NCBI GenBank assembly: GCA_022561525.1
Contig: JADFRB010000071.1
Coordinates: 1-7,874 of the forward strand
Direction: 5' to 3'
Origin: Nitrospinota bacterium
GTDB lineage: Bacteria; Nitrospirota; Nitrospiria; Nitrospirales; UBA8639
Length of the DNA: 7,874 nucleotides
Shown here piece by piece: positions 1 to 6,909 of the stretch; positions within the stretch are counted from its first letter, which is position 1; every line of letters starts with the position of its first letter. The notes under the pieces are model-generated. The model was not told the DNA's origin. It saw only the letters and a list, made by a program, of their open reading frames with translations, and did no database searches. A program made the position numbers and the translations under genes.

Positions 1-15
1 GGTCCATTTTGATAA

Positions 16-23
16 GATATGTG
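16..23. repeat. Left copy of 8-bp target-site duplication (GATATGTG)
   Basis: GATATGTG lies directly outside the left end of the inverted-repeat element at 24-150, and the identical octamer lies directly outside its right end at 151-158. An exact direct repeat abutting both ends is the footprint of a transposition event. Confidence 0.8.
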
Positions 24-150
24 GTAACTACTCAGGTATTTAGGCTGAAGGCTAAAGACTGAAGGCTATCACTCATAATTACCTGAAGTTTTGTATGCTC
101 ACGCATGGTTGCCCCCTAAAAGCCTTCAGCCTACCCACCTGAGTAGTTAC
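24..150. mobile_element. 127-bp MITE-like element with 30-bp terminal inverted repeats (IS66-type ends)
   Basis: The left arm (24-53) and right arm (121-150) are inverted repeats matching at 27 of 30 positions. There is a perfect 14-bp outer block (24-37 with 137-150), a 3-nt mismatch, then a perfect 13-bp block (41-53 with 121-133). The tips read GTAACTACTCAGGT. An exact 8-bp direct repeat flanks the element. No coding capacity is visible, so it would be non-autonomous and moved in trans. From family knowledge, IS66 elements typically begin with GTAA and make 8-bp target duplications, so an IS66-family transposase is the likely mobiliser; that assignment is inference. The left half also carries a degenerate 7-nt tandem array (42-69). 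Confidence 0.82.
42..69 (+). repeat. Degenerate heptamer tandem array inside the MITE
   Basis: Four consecutive 7-nt units can be read: AGGCTGA, AGGCTAA, AGACTGA and AGGCTAT. The first lies in the left inverted-repeat arm. The right arm (121-133) carries only about two units in reverse complement, so the array appears to have expanded on one side. Confidence 0.6.
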
Positions 151-158
151 GATATGTG
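151..158. repeat. Right copy of 8-bp target-site duplication (GATATGTG)
   Basis: Identical to 16-23 and directly adjacent to the right tip (GTTAC) of the inverted-repeat element. See the left copy. Confidence 0.8.
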
Positions 159-213
159 TACCATATTGAGGAAGTCACACATAGAACAATATGTAGCCGG
201 GATCTGTTTTTAA

Positions 214-234
214 GAATCCAATACCTCTGGATTC
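214..234. other. 7-bp hairpin/dyad in the non-coding region
   Basis: GAATCCA (214-220) is a perfect inverted repeat of TGGATTC (228-234) with a 7-nt loop. CCAAT (218-222) could instead pair with ATTGG (237-241), so two exclusive folds exist. No T-tract follows, so it is not an intrinsic terminator. It lies about 40 bp upstream of the promoter at 273-301 and could be a protein-binding dyad, but nothing identifies a regulator. The rest of 159-272 shows no gene. Confidence 0.35.
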
Positions 235-272
235 GCATTGGCGTGGTTTTCTCAATAACGAGAAATTTTTTC

Positions 273-301
273 TTGACTTCAAGAGCGTTTCAGTTTATAA
301 A
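273..301 (+). promoter_or_regulatory. Strong sigma70-type promoter (TTGACT-N17-TATAAA)
   Basis: The -35 box TTGACT (273-278) and -10 box TATAAA (296-301) each match consensus at 5 of 6 positions, with the ideal 17-bp spacer. This is the best promoter seen in the window. Transcription would be expected to start near 307-309, exactly at the foot of the first terminator hairpin. It therefore either makes a short RNA ending near 400 or feeds an attenuated leader of the porin-amt operon starting at 604. Confidence 0.7.
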
Positions 302-306
302 AGTTT

Positions 307-339
307 CACACCAGGACAGTGAAGTCCGGGTGTGTTTTT
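307..339 (+). terminator. Intrinsic terminator 1 (hairpin plus T5)
   Basis: CACACC (307-312) pairs with GGTGTG (329-334) and GGAC (314-317) with GTCC (324-327). There is one A/G mismatch between the two blocks, a 6-nt loop (AGTGAA), and T5 at 335-339. Because the predicted start site lies at its base, it may act as a 5' stabilising hairpin rather than as a terminator for its own promoter. Confidence 0.65.
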
Positions 340-400
340 CCAAAAGCTATTTAGGACGACGTAGTCCTCAGCCTGTAGCAAGGGTTGAGGACTTTTTTTT
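308..400 (+). ncRNA. Candidate small RNA or attenuator leader (about 93 nt, two hairpins)
   Basis: The unit is bounded by the promoter at 273-301 and by the T-tract ending at 400. The predicted RNA has a 5' hairpin (307-334), a U-rich then unpaired stretch (335-352), and a 3' intrinsic terminator (363-400). This layout is common for bacterial small regulatory RNAs. I do not recognise it as a known family, and it does not resemble the glutamine riboswitch as I remember it. The alternative is that it is the 5' leader of the porin-amt operon with regulated read-through. AGGAC (353-357) can pair with GTCCT (364-368), which would disturb the second terminator stem and gives a possible antiterminator. 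No reading frame here looks real. Function is inferred from architecture only. Confidence 0.45.
363..400 (+). terminator. Intrinsic terminator 2 (11-bp stem plus T8)
   Basis: AGTCCTCAGCC (363-373) pairs with GGTTGAGGACT (383-393) through 11 pairs including one G-U, around a 9-nt loop. An uninterrupted run of T (393-400) follows. This is a textbook Rho-independent terminator, stronger than the one at 307-339. Confidence 0.8.
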
Positions 401-603
401 GCTTGGATTTAGCTTAACAATCGTGTTTAATGTGCGGCGAAATCGCTAAGGGATTCACCGTATGTATTTTATACTAAACCGAGGGAATACATTTTTTGAA
501 ATATATTTTTTCGCACAATGCAGTGCAGCCTGACGGAGTTGTCGATAAGCAAACACGGAATGACAACCATCAAAACACAATGTTTTCTTGAAAGGAGCTA
601 GCA
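401..603 (+). other. Upstream region of the porin-amt operon, no gene seen
   Basis: AT-rich non-coding DNA between the double terminator and the porin. Two weak promoter candidates are present: TTGGAT-N17-TTTAAT (403-431), and a lone -10-like TATACT (470-475) without a good -35 box. No convincing sigma54 site (GG-N10-GC) was found; the nearest look-alike, around 511-527, has wrong spacing. The Shine-Dalgarno AAGGAG (592-597) sits 6 nt before the porin ATG. Confidence 0.4.
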
Positions 604-1806
604 ATGACCTTGAAGATTTTTCCTTGTGTGCAAAAAATATTTACGCCTTTCGTGGTGACGATCATGGCCATAGTGCTGTTGATCATGCCTGTCTTTGTTT
701 CGGAATCCATGGCTCGGGAAGAAGAACATTCCCTTTCAAAAAAATTAGATCTTTCCCTTTATGGGTTTGTGTCAACATCGTATACCCAGAACTTCAATAA
801 TCCAGCTATGGGTGTTAATAACATGAGGAGTTTCGATGGAGACTCAAACTCCTTCAGGCCAAATAATGCTCAATTGGTATTGGAAAAAGGGGCGAGTGCA
901 GATGGTAATTTTGAAGACCGGGCTGGTTTTCGTTTGAAGTTAAATTTTGGTGAGGATGCAAAGTTTACTGGTGGGACGGGAGCCGATGATTTTGATTTTC
1001 AGGAAGCCTATGTTCAATTTATTGCCCCTATAGGAAATGGTTTGACTATTCAAGGTGGACGAATGAATACCCTTATTGGGTATGAGGTGATTGAAAGTTA
1101 CCTGAATCCTAATTTTTCTCGTTCGTTTATGTTTGGGATGGGAGAACCCTTCACCGTTACAGGTGTGCGAGGATCCTACGATTTTAATGAATACGTTTCC
1201 TTTGCGGCTAGCGTTATTAACAATTTTGCAGGTGCCCAGGTTGATCCTAATAGTAGCAAATCCATAGAAGCCCTTCTTTCTATCACACCAATGAACAATG
1301 TGGCAGTTTCTTTGTTTGGTTTCTGGGGACCTGAAGGTACGAGAAATGTACAGAATTCTGAGCGTCTTTTGTTCGGCGGAATTCTTGATGTTCAGGTCAC
1401 GGATAAAGCAGAAGTTGTGGTTGAAGCCTACTATGCTAACCACGCAAACAACTCCACATTTGGGGCTTTGAATTCGAGATGGAATGGAGTTGCTGGTTAC
1501 TTCATCTATGACTTTAATGATCAGTGGGGGGCAAGGGTGCGCGGGGAAATTTTTGAAGATGCAGGTGGTACCCAAAGTTGCGCCGGGGCGCCGGCTTTGG
1601 GCAATGCCCTGGTGTGTTTTACTGCTGCCGTCCCACAGACTCTTTGGGAAATGACCTACACGCTTCAATTTAAACCGGTTCCCAATCTTATTACGCGAGT
1701 GGAATTCCGGTATGACAAGTCAGATAAAAATACGTTTGAAGATGGTTTTGGTAAGGCGGGAAATAATCAATCAACCTTGGCTGTTGAAGGGATCTTCCTC
1801 TTTTAG
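604..1806 (+). CDS. Outer-membrane beta-barrel porin, BBP2/OmpL-like family
   Basis: A 400-residue protein. Residues 1-37 look like a Sec signal peptide (hydrophobic core about 15-33, probable cleavage after SMA37). The mature part shows hallmarks I associate with the putative beta-barrel porin-2 family (PF07642): an early strand like YGFVSTSYTQNFNNP, LVLEKGA followed by a RAGFRLKLNFGEDA block, AYVQFIAPIGNGLTIQGG, and a conserved stretch with LIGYEVIES and NPNFSRSF. The protein ends in Phe (GIFLF), a typical BAM recognition end. Two cysteines (326 and 338) flank a short predicted extracellular loop and could form a disulphide. The ATG at 604 has a good Shine-Dalgarno (592-597, 6-nt spacing). 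The stop lies only 38 nt before amt with no terminator between, so co-transcription is likely. The barrel family is fairly sure. The transported solute is unknown; a role in letting ammonium or other small solutes in is inference from context. Confidence 0.85.
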   Translation: MTLKIFPCVQKIFTPFVVTIMAIVLLIMPVFVSESMAREEEHSLSKKLDLSLYGFVSTSYTQNFNNPAMGVNNMRSFDGDSNSFRPNNAQLVLEKGASADGNFEDRAGFRLKLNFGEDAKFTGGTGADDFDFQEAYVQFIAPIGNGLTIQGGRMNTLIGYEVIESYLNPNFSRSFMFGMGEPFTVTGVRGSYDFNEYVSFAASVINNFAGAQVDPNSSKSIEALLSITPMNNVAVSLFGFWGPEGTRNVQNSERLLFGGILDVQVTDKAEVVVEAYYANHANNSTFGALNSRWNGVAGYFIYDFNDQWGARVRGEIFEDAGGTQSCAGAPALGNALVCFTAAVPQTLWEMTYTLQFKPVPNLITRVEFRYDKSDKNTFEDGFGKAGNNQSTLAVEGIFLF

Positions 1807-1844
1807 GGAAGTTTCATAAAAAAGTTACGAGGGAGACACTAACA

Positions 1845-3152
1845 ATGAATAAAAAAAGTACATATAAGTATCTCTTGTTTTTAATTTCAGTGGTTTTACT
1901 TTTATCATTTGCTGCCCCAGTGTTTGGTGAGGAGTCTGGGGAAGCCGCGGCGATTAGTGCGGGTGATACCAGTTGGGTTCTTACGGCCTCGGCGTTAGTG
2001 CTGCTCATGACTATTCCCGGTTTGGCGTTATTTTACGGAGGAATGGTCCGGAATAAGAATGTACTCAGCACCATGATGCATAGCTTTATCGCTGTGTGTG
2101 TGGTGAGTATTGTCTGGGTGCTTTGGGGATATACGATTGCCTTTGGTTCCGATATCAGTGGAATAATCGGAAGTTTTGAATTCTTAGGCCTCCGTGGCGT
2201 TGGGGCTGAGGCGTTTTCCGGCACAGCTATTCCCCACTTGGCTTTTATGGTGTTTCAGCTCATGTTTGCCGGGATCACCGTAGCCTTGATTAGCGGTGCG
2301 ATTGCTGAACGAATGAAATTTGGCGCGTTTATCTTGTTTGCGATACTCTGGGCAACCTTTATCTATTCCCCCTTAGCGCATTGGGTATGGGGCGGGGGAT
2401 GGTTAATGGAATTAGGAGCTCTCGATTTCGCTGGGGGAACGGTAGTCCATATTAGTTCAGGCGTGGCGGCCTTAGCGGCGGCACTGGTACTCGGAACACG
2501 TCATGGCCATGGCACAGAGAAGATGGCCCCCCATAACCTTCCCTTCACGCTGATTGGCGCCTCTCTGCTATGGGTTGGATGGTTTGGCTTCAATGCAGGC
2601 AGCGCGTTGGCGGCAAATGGAATCGCCGCGGGTGCGTTTGTGGCCACTCATGTGGCGACGGCAGCAGCGGCCTTGTCTTGGCTCGTTGTGGAATGGGCGT
2701 ATCGGGGCAAACCCACCGCTCTTGGAGCAGCCAGTGGAGCCGTCGCAGGGTTGGTGGCCATCACTCCTGCTGCGGGTTTTGTTGGGCCTATCTCTGCCAT
2801 TGCGATTGGTGTAGGCGCCGGGGTGTTTTGTTATGGAGCGGTTCTGTGGAAAAGTAAACTTGGGTTTGATGATGCCCTGGATGTTCTTGCGATTCATGGA
2901 ATTGGTGGTTCTTGGGGCGCGATTGCAACCGGTCTCTTTGCCAGTGTCGGTGGGGCAACCGGGTTGTTTTTCGGGAATCCTGGTCAGGTCGTGATTCAAG
3001 CCATTGGCGTTGGAGCAACCTGGGTATTTTCTTTTGTTGGTACGTTTATTATTTTAAAGGTCCTTGATATGACCATCGGCCTTCGCGTGACCAAAGAAGA
3101 AGAGGTCCTTGGACTCGATCTCAGTCAACACAACGAACGGGCGTATTCATAA
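1845..3152 (+). CDS. amt: Ammonium channel/transporter Amt (intact copy)
   Basis: A 435-residue inner-membrane channel of the Amt/MEP/Rh family that conducts ammonium-derived NH3/NH4+. Residues 1-28 form a probable signal peptide (ending VFG), as in AmtB. The rest is a series of hydrophobic helices consistent with 11 transmembrane segments. Residues equivalent to E. coli AmtB functional positions are present with a constant offset of 34: Phe141 (pore gate F107), Trp182 (W148), Asp194 (D160), His202 (first twin His, H168) and Phe249 (F215). His351 in AIHGIGG is the second twin His (H318). The C-terminus (LDLSQHNERAYS) is the conserved cytoplasmic tail that contacts PII proteins. Shine-Dalgarno GAGGGAG (1829-1835) lies 9 nt before the ATG. 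It is followed by the PII gene and a second amt, the classic amt-glnK arrangement. Confidence 0.96.
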   Translation: MNKKSTYKYLLFLISVVLLLSFAAPVFGEESGEAAAISAGDTSWVLTASALVLLMTIPGLALFYGGMVRNKNVLSTMMHSFIAVCVVSIVWVLWGYTIAFGSDISGIIGSFEFLGLRGVGAEAFSGTAIPHLAFMVFQLMFAGITVALISGAIAERMKFGAFILFAILWATFIYSPLAHWVWGGGWLMELGALDFAGGTVVHISSGVAALAAALVLGTRHGHGTEKMAPHNLPFTLIGASLLWVGWFGFNAGSALAANGIAAGAFVATHVATAAAALSWLVVEWAYRGKPTALGAASGAVAGLVAITPAAGFVGPISAIAIGVGAGVFCYGAVLWKSKLGFDDALDVLAIHGIGGSWGAIATGLFASVGGATGLFFGNPGQVVIQAIGVGATWVFSFVGTFIILKVLDMTIGLRVTKEEEVLGLDLSQHNERAYS

Positions 3153-3187
3153 ATATTGAGCACTTTTGCATGCTAATGTGGAGGATC

Positions 3188-3227
3188 AAAGGATCTACGA
3201 TGTTTGAATAAGATTCGCAGATCCTTT
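3188..3227 (+). other. Intercistronic hairpin between amt and the PII gene
   Basis: AAAGGATCT (3188-3196) is a perfect inverted repeat of AGATCCTTT (3219-3227). The stem can extend by three more pairs (3198-3200 with 3215-3217) past one mismatch, leaving a loop of about 14 nt. Only three T follow, so it is a poor terminator. It may be an RNA-processing or stability element, or a weak attenuator, setting the ratio of Amt to PII. The surrounding gap (3153-3262) shows no good promoter. Confidence 0.5.
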
Positions 3228-3229
3228 AG

Positions 3230-3601
<372 letters not shown>

Positions 3602-3675
3602 GGTCACTGATCCAAAGGGTTTCCGTCCAGGACCGCCACATTTTTTTGATGTTAATCTTAACCTGAGGTGATTTG

Positions 3676-4974
3676 GTGAAACGAGCTAAGCCGTGCACCT
3701 TCTGGCTACTCCTCTTGGTTGTGTTAGGGAGTGTGAGCATTTCGACTGTATGGGCCCAGGAAGGGACCCCCTCTGCCATTGATACTGGGGATACCGCGTG
3801 GATATTGATTTCTTCCGCACTGGTTCTTTGCATGACACTCCCTGGTTTGGCGTTGTTTTATGGGGGACTGGTACGAAGCAAAAATGTGCTTGGGACGATC
3901 ATGCATACGACGATTATTGTGTGCGTCATTAGCATCGGCTGGGTGTTGTGGGGGTATACCTTAGCCTTTGGACCGGATGTCGGTGGTGTCATCGGCGGGT
4001 TGGACTATCTGGGCCTGAGGGGAGTCGGAATGGACGCGTTTCCCGGAACGAGGATTCCTCATTTGCTCTTTATGGTGTTTCAACTGATGTTTGCGTCCAT
4101 TACGGTGGCCCTCGTCACCGGAAGTTTTGCCGAACGGATGAAATTTACGGCCTAGATCGCCTTCGCGGTGCTCTGGTCGACATTTATTTATTCTCCCTTA
4201 GCGCATTGGGTGTGGGGCGGCGGATGGCTGATGCAGATGGGAGCTCTCGATTTTGCGGGCGGGGCGGTCGTTCATATTAGTTCAGGTTTCGGCGCCTTGA
4301 TTTGTGCTATTCTCATCGGCAAACGAAAAGGCCTTGGGACGGAGGCCATGCCCCCGCATAACTTGCCCATGGCGGTGTTAGGCACTGGACTCTTATGGTT
4401 CGGGTGGTTTGGGTTTAACGCGGGGAGTGCCTTGGGAGCCAACGAGGTGGCTGTTTCTGCGTTTGTGGCCACACACATTGCCGCCTGTGCAGGAGGGTTC
4501 AGCTGGATGATTGCCGAATGGATCTATCAAGGAAAGCCAACCATATTAGGGGTCGCGAGCGGAATAATTTCCGGATTGGCGACGATTACACCCTGTGCTG
4601 GATTTCTTGATCCACTTTCTGCATTATTCGTGGGAATTCTTGCAGGGGTTCTTTGTTATACCGCGGTTATCTGGAAGACGCGTCTGGGGTATGATGACTC
4701 ACTCGATGTGGTCGGGATTCATGGAGTGGGTGGTATTACCGGTATTCTTGCAACAGGGTTATTTGCATCAATCGGAGCGCAAGGATTATTTTTTGGGAAT
4801 GCCGGGCAATTCGGCATTCAAGTGGTACTAGCCATTTCTACCTTAGCCTTTGTGGTGGTTGGGACCTTTATTATTTTGAAAATTGTTGATATGACAATTG
4901 GTCTGCGGGTGTCGTCCAATGATGAAAATGTTGGGCTCGACTTCAGTCAACATAATGAACGCGCATATTCATAA
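3676..4974 (+). pseudogene. amt: Second amt, interrupted by an in-frame TAG at codon 160
   Basis: A second Amt/MEP/Rh ammonium channel, closely similar to the first copy and evidently a tandem duplicate. Starting from GTG 3676 (TTG 3673 is the alternative; Shine-Dalgarno GAGGTG at 3665-3670) it would be 432 residues. A single TAG at 4153-4155, in AERMKFTA-stop-IAFAVLW, aligns with a Phe of the intact copy (AERMKFGAFILFAILW). The reading frame continues intact on both sides, with no frameshift and no other stop. Downstream of the stop lie the Trp180, Asp192, His200 and His349 equivalents and the conserved tail LDFSQHNERAYS. The upstream piece (159 residues) lacks both twin histidines and the later half of the channel, so it should be non-functional alone. 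The in-frame GTG at 4168 has no Shine-Dalgarno. Alternatives are a sequencing error, a strain-specific recent mutation, or read-through. A residual signal peptide (ending VWA) is present. Confidence 0.85.
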
Positions 4975-5023
4975 TCACCGGCTGTCTCCGTGTTGCGGTA
5001 TGGTGCAATTGCAGGAAACCTAA

Positions 5024-5180
5024 GGGCTCGCGCAAGAATAACTTTCCCTGTTTGGGTGCTGAGACACCTGTCTGGCAAGGTTCGAGGACTGCGCATACTC
5101 CTCGTATGGAAAGGACGAGCCACGCCGCCAGGCGGGATGGATCGACGCCCAAATATGGGAAGTTATTTTTGCGCGAGCCC
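5024..5180. mobile_element. Second MITE-like element, 157 bp, between amt2 and glnA
   Basis: The left arm (about 5024-5048, starting GGGCTCGCGCAA) and right arm (about 5157-5180, ending TTGCGCGAGCCC) are inverted repeats over about 25 nt with one mismatch and one single-base indel. Weaker similarity continues inward (TTTGGG near 5052 opposite CCCAAA near 5148). TAA occurs directly outside both ends (5021-5023 and 5181-5183), a possible 3-bp target duplication. TNA duplications are seen in parts of the IS5 family, but that link is inference. A small internal hairpin, CATAC with GTATG (5094-5108), is also present. The open frames inside look spurious. The element ends about 58 nt before the glnA ATG, so it forms part of the glnA upstream or leader region and could carry a promoter or fold into a long stem in read-through RNA. 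Confidence 0.7.
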
Positions 5181-5201
5181 TAAATAGATCTGGAGTGTAT
5201 C

Positions 5202-5211
5202 GAAGATCTTC
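5202..5211. promoter_or_regulatory. Perfect 10-bp palindrome GAAGATCTTC upstream of glnA
   Basis: GAAGATCTTC is self-complementary and lies 15 nt before the glnA Shine-Dalgarno (AAGGAGGT, 5226-5233). A second AGATCT (5186-5191) lies 18 bp upstream of the AGATCT inside the palindrome. It could be an operator or chance. I recognise no known nitrogen-regulator consensus here. Confidence 0.25.
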
Positions 5212-5238
5212 AATTTATCTTTGTGAAGGAGGTAGAGA

Positions 5239-6648
5239 ATGACAGCCCGTGAGGTTCTGGATTTTGCAAAAAAGAACAAAGTCGAAATGGTCGACTTAAA
5301 GTTTGTGGATTTGGTTGGAACGTGGCAGCACTTTTCCATTCCTACGTCTGAACTCAACATGGATTTATTTAAAGATGGGTCCGGCTTTGATGGATCATCA
5401 ATCCGTGGGTGGAAAATGATTGAGAATAGTGACATGTTGGTTGTTCCTGACCCCAATACCGCACTATTGGATCCGTTTATGGAAATCCCGACACTCAGCA
5501 TGATCTGTAATGTGCAAGATCCTATTTCACGCGAAATCTATGAACGTGATCCTCGAGGTATCGCCCAGCGGGCTGAGCAATATTTAAAGAGTACCAAAAT
5601 TGGTGAACTGTCCTATTGGGGACCGGAAGCGGAGTTCTTTGTTTTTGATCATGCCAGTTATGATCAAAACAGCCATTCGGGATACTATTTTATCGATTCC
5701 GAAGAAGGCATTTGGAATTCCGGGCAAGAAGGTCAAAACCTTGGTTCGCGACCACGACATAAGGAAGGGTATTTCCCTGTTTCACCAACGGATACGCAGC
5801 AAGACCTTCGTTCAGAAATGGTTCGGGAAATGGAAAAGGCCGGCATGCATGTTGAAAAACATCACCATGAAGTGGCGACTGCGGGACAAGCGGAAATTGA
5901 CCTTCGCTTTGATACCCTTCTCAGTATGGCCGATAAAATGATGATGTATAAGTACATTGTCAAAAACGTGGCCCGGCGACATAACAAGACCGCGACGTTT
6001 ATGCCGAAACCGTTATTTCAGGACAATGGCTCGGGCATGCATGTGCACCAAAGTATTTGGAAAGATAAGAAACCTCTGTTTGCCGGAAAAGAATATGCCG
6101 GGGTATCCAGGATGTGCTTGCATTATATTGGAGGCATTCTCAAGCATAGTCTAGCCCTGGCGGCCTTTACCAATCCAACCACCAATTCCTATAAACGATT
6201 GACGCCGGGCTTTGAGGCGCCGGTGTTGTTGGCCTATTCGAGTCGGAATCGGTCGGCGGGAATTCGCATTCCCATGTATTCCCCTAATCCCAAAGCGAAA
6301 CGGATCGAGGTGCGGTTTCCGGACCCCTCGTGTAATATGTACTTAGCTTTCAGCGCCATGTTAATGGCCGGACTTGACGGTGTCCAAAATAAAATTGATC
6401 CCGGCGAACCCATGGACAAAAATCTATATGATTTAGATCCAGAAGAAGCCCGAAATATTCCGACGATGCCAGCGAGTTTGGAAGAGGCCTTGAGCAATTT
6501 GGAAAACGACTATCAATTCCTGTTAAAAGGCGGAGTCTTTACTGAAGACTTGGTGAAAGCCTGGATTGGTTACAAACGGGAAAATGATGTAGATCCAGTT
6601 CGGATTCGACCGCATCCACACGAATTCTTCCTATACTATGATGTGTAG
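5239..6648 (+). CDS. glnA: Glutamine synthetase, type I-beta
   Basis: 469 residues, the usual length of bacterial type I glutamine synthetase, which makes glutamine from glutamate, ammonium and ATP as a cytoplasmic dodecamer. Motifs in order: the N-terminal beta-grasp domain with [13 protein letters not shown] (active-site loop of the neighbouring subunit), metal-binding GPEAEFF (Glu130, Glu132), [17 protein letters not shown], the [10 protein letters not shown] metal/glutamate-binding segment, NRSAGIRIP, and the [20 protein letters not shown] block. Tyr397 lies in [10 protein letters not shown], the adenylylation site of the I-beta subtype, so activity is probably controlled by a GlnE-type adenylyltransferase that answers to PII. 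The start is firm: AAGGAGGT (5226-5233) lies 5 nt before the ATG. It follows amt2 across a 264-nt gap containing a MITE. An intrinsic terminator follows 30 nt after the stop, closing the operon. Confidence 0.97.
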   Translation: MTAREVLDFAKKNKVEMVDLKFVDLVGTWQHFSIPTSELNMDLFKDGSGFDGSSIRGWKMIENSDMLVVPDPNTALLDPFMEIPTLSMICNVQDPISREIYERDPRGIAQRAEQYLKSTKIGELSYWGPEAEFFVFDHASYDQNSHSGYYFIDSEEGIWNSGQEGQNLGSRPRHKEGYFPVSPTDTQQDLRSEMVREMEKAGMHVEKHHHEVATAGQAEIDLRFDTLLSMADKMMMYKYIVKNVARRHNKTATFMPKPLFQDNGSGMHVHQSIWKDKKPLFAGKEYAGVSRMCLHYIGGILKHSLALAAFTNPTTNSYKRLTPGFEAPVLLAYSSRNRSAGIRIPMYSPNPKAKRIEVRFPDPSCNMYLAFSAMLMAGLDGVQNKIDPGEPMDKNLYDLDPEEARNIPTMPASLEEALSNLENDYQFLLKGGVFTEDLVKAWIGYKRENDVDPVRIRPHPHEFFLYYDV

Positions 6649-6677
6649 TCTGCCATAGGCCCCGAATTATTAAAATT

Positions 6678-6708
6678 CCCGTTCCTGCAGTACAGGGACG
6701 GGCATTTT
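6678..6708 (+). terminator. Intrinsic terminator after glnA
   Basis: CCCGTTCCTG (6678-6687) pairs with CAGGGACGGG (6693-6702), giving ten pairs with one G-U, a 5-nt loop (CAGTA), and TTTT at 6705-6708. It starts 30 nt after the glnA stop. The A-run before the stem (6673-6676) gives some capacity in the other direction too. Confidence 0.85.
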
Positions 6709-6909
6709 CCTTATCTTCGATACACTCGGACAGGCTCCGAGGCCATCCTCTTTTCTATTTGAAATCAGTCTCTCTTCGCGCTGCCTGGATTCTTATCTGG
6801 CAAACAGAAGATATTGATATTTAGGTGGTTTTAAGGGAAGGGTTTTCTCATTTAAGAGTTGATTTACATTGTCCGAAAATTATGAAAGAGCTTCAACATT
6901 GACAAATAT
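6709..6909. other. Intergenic region before the chemoreceptor-like gene
   Basis: No gene seen. A small hairpin, CTCGGA (6725-6730) with TCCGAG (6736-6741), lacks a proper T-tract. A six-codon frame, ATG 6882 to TGA 6902 (MKELQH), is too short to call. A perfect TTGACA (6899-6904) has no -10 box at usable spacing. Confidence 0.5.
6859..6886 (+). promoter_or_regulatory. Possible sigma70-type promoter (TTGATT-N16-TATGAA)
   Basis: TTGATT (6859-6864) and TATGAA (6881-6886) each match consensus at 4 of 6 positions with a 16-bp spacer. They lie upstream of the chemoreceptor-like gene at 6910, with a predicted start near 6893. Plausible but weak. Confidence 0.35.

Noticed and set aside
308..400. Glutamine riboswitch or other known riboswitch
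   Set aside because: The hairpin loops and junction do not match the conserved core I know for glutamine-sensing RNAs; only the generic terminator architecture is supported.
156..449. 97-codon open frame on the + strand in the upstream region
   Set aside because: It begins at the edge of the MITE duplication, runs through a promoter and two terminator hairpins, has no Shine-Dalgarno, and its translation resembles no family.
511..527. Possible sigma54 promoter (TCGCAC...TGCA) upstream of the porin
   Set aside because: The GG-N10-GC spacing and the -24 GG are not met; the half-sites are one base out of register.
940..1668. 242-codon open frame on the - strand
   Set aside because: It is fully antisense to the well-supported porin gene and its composition (many Cys, His and Lys) is that of a shadow frame.
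2568..2999. Antisense frames within amt
   Set aside because: They overlap an intact, highly conserved gene and have no family resemblance or ribosome-binding site.
3158..3171. Possible sigma54 promoter (GAGCAC...TGCATGC) before the PII gene
   Set aside because: The -24 GG is absent and the GC element is one base too far downstream.
4168..4974. Separate 268-codon gene for the downstream part of amt2
   Set aside because: It is in the same frame as the upstream part, starts at a GTG inside a conserved helix, and has no Shine-Dalgarno. It is better read as the remainder of an interrupted gene.
4990..5187. 65-codon frame between amt2 and glnA
   Set aside because: It lies almost wholly within the inverted-repeat element and looks like a chance frame.
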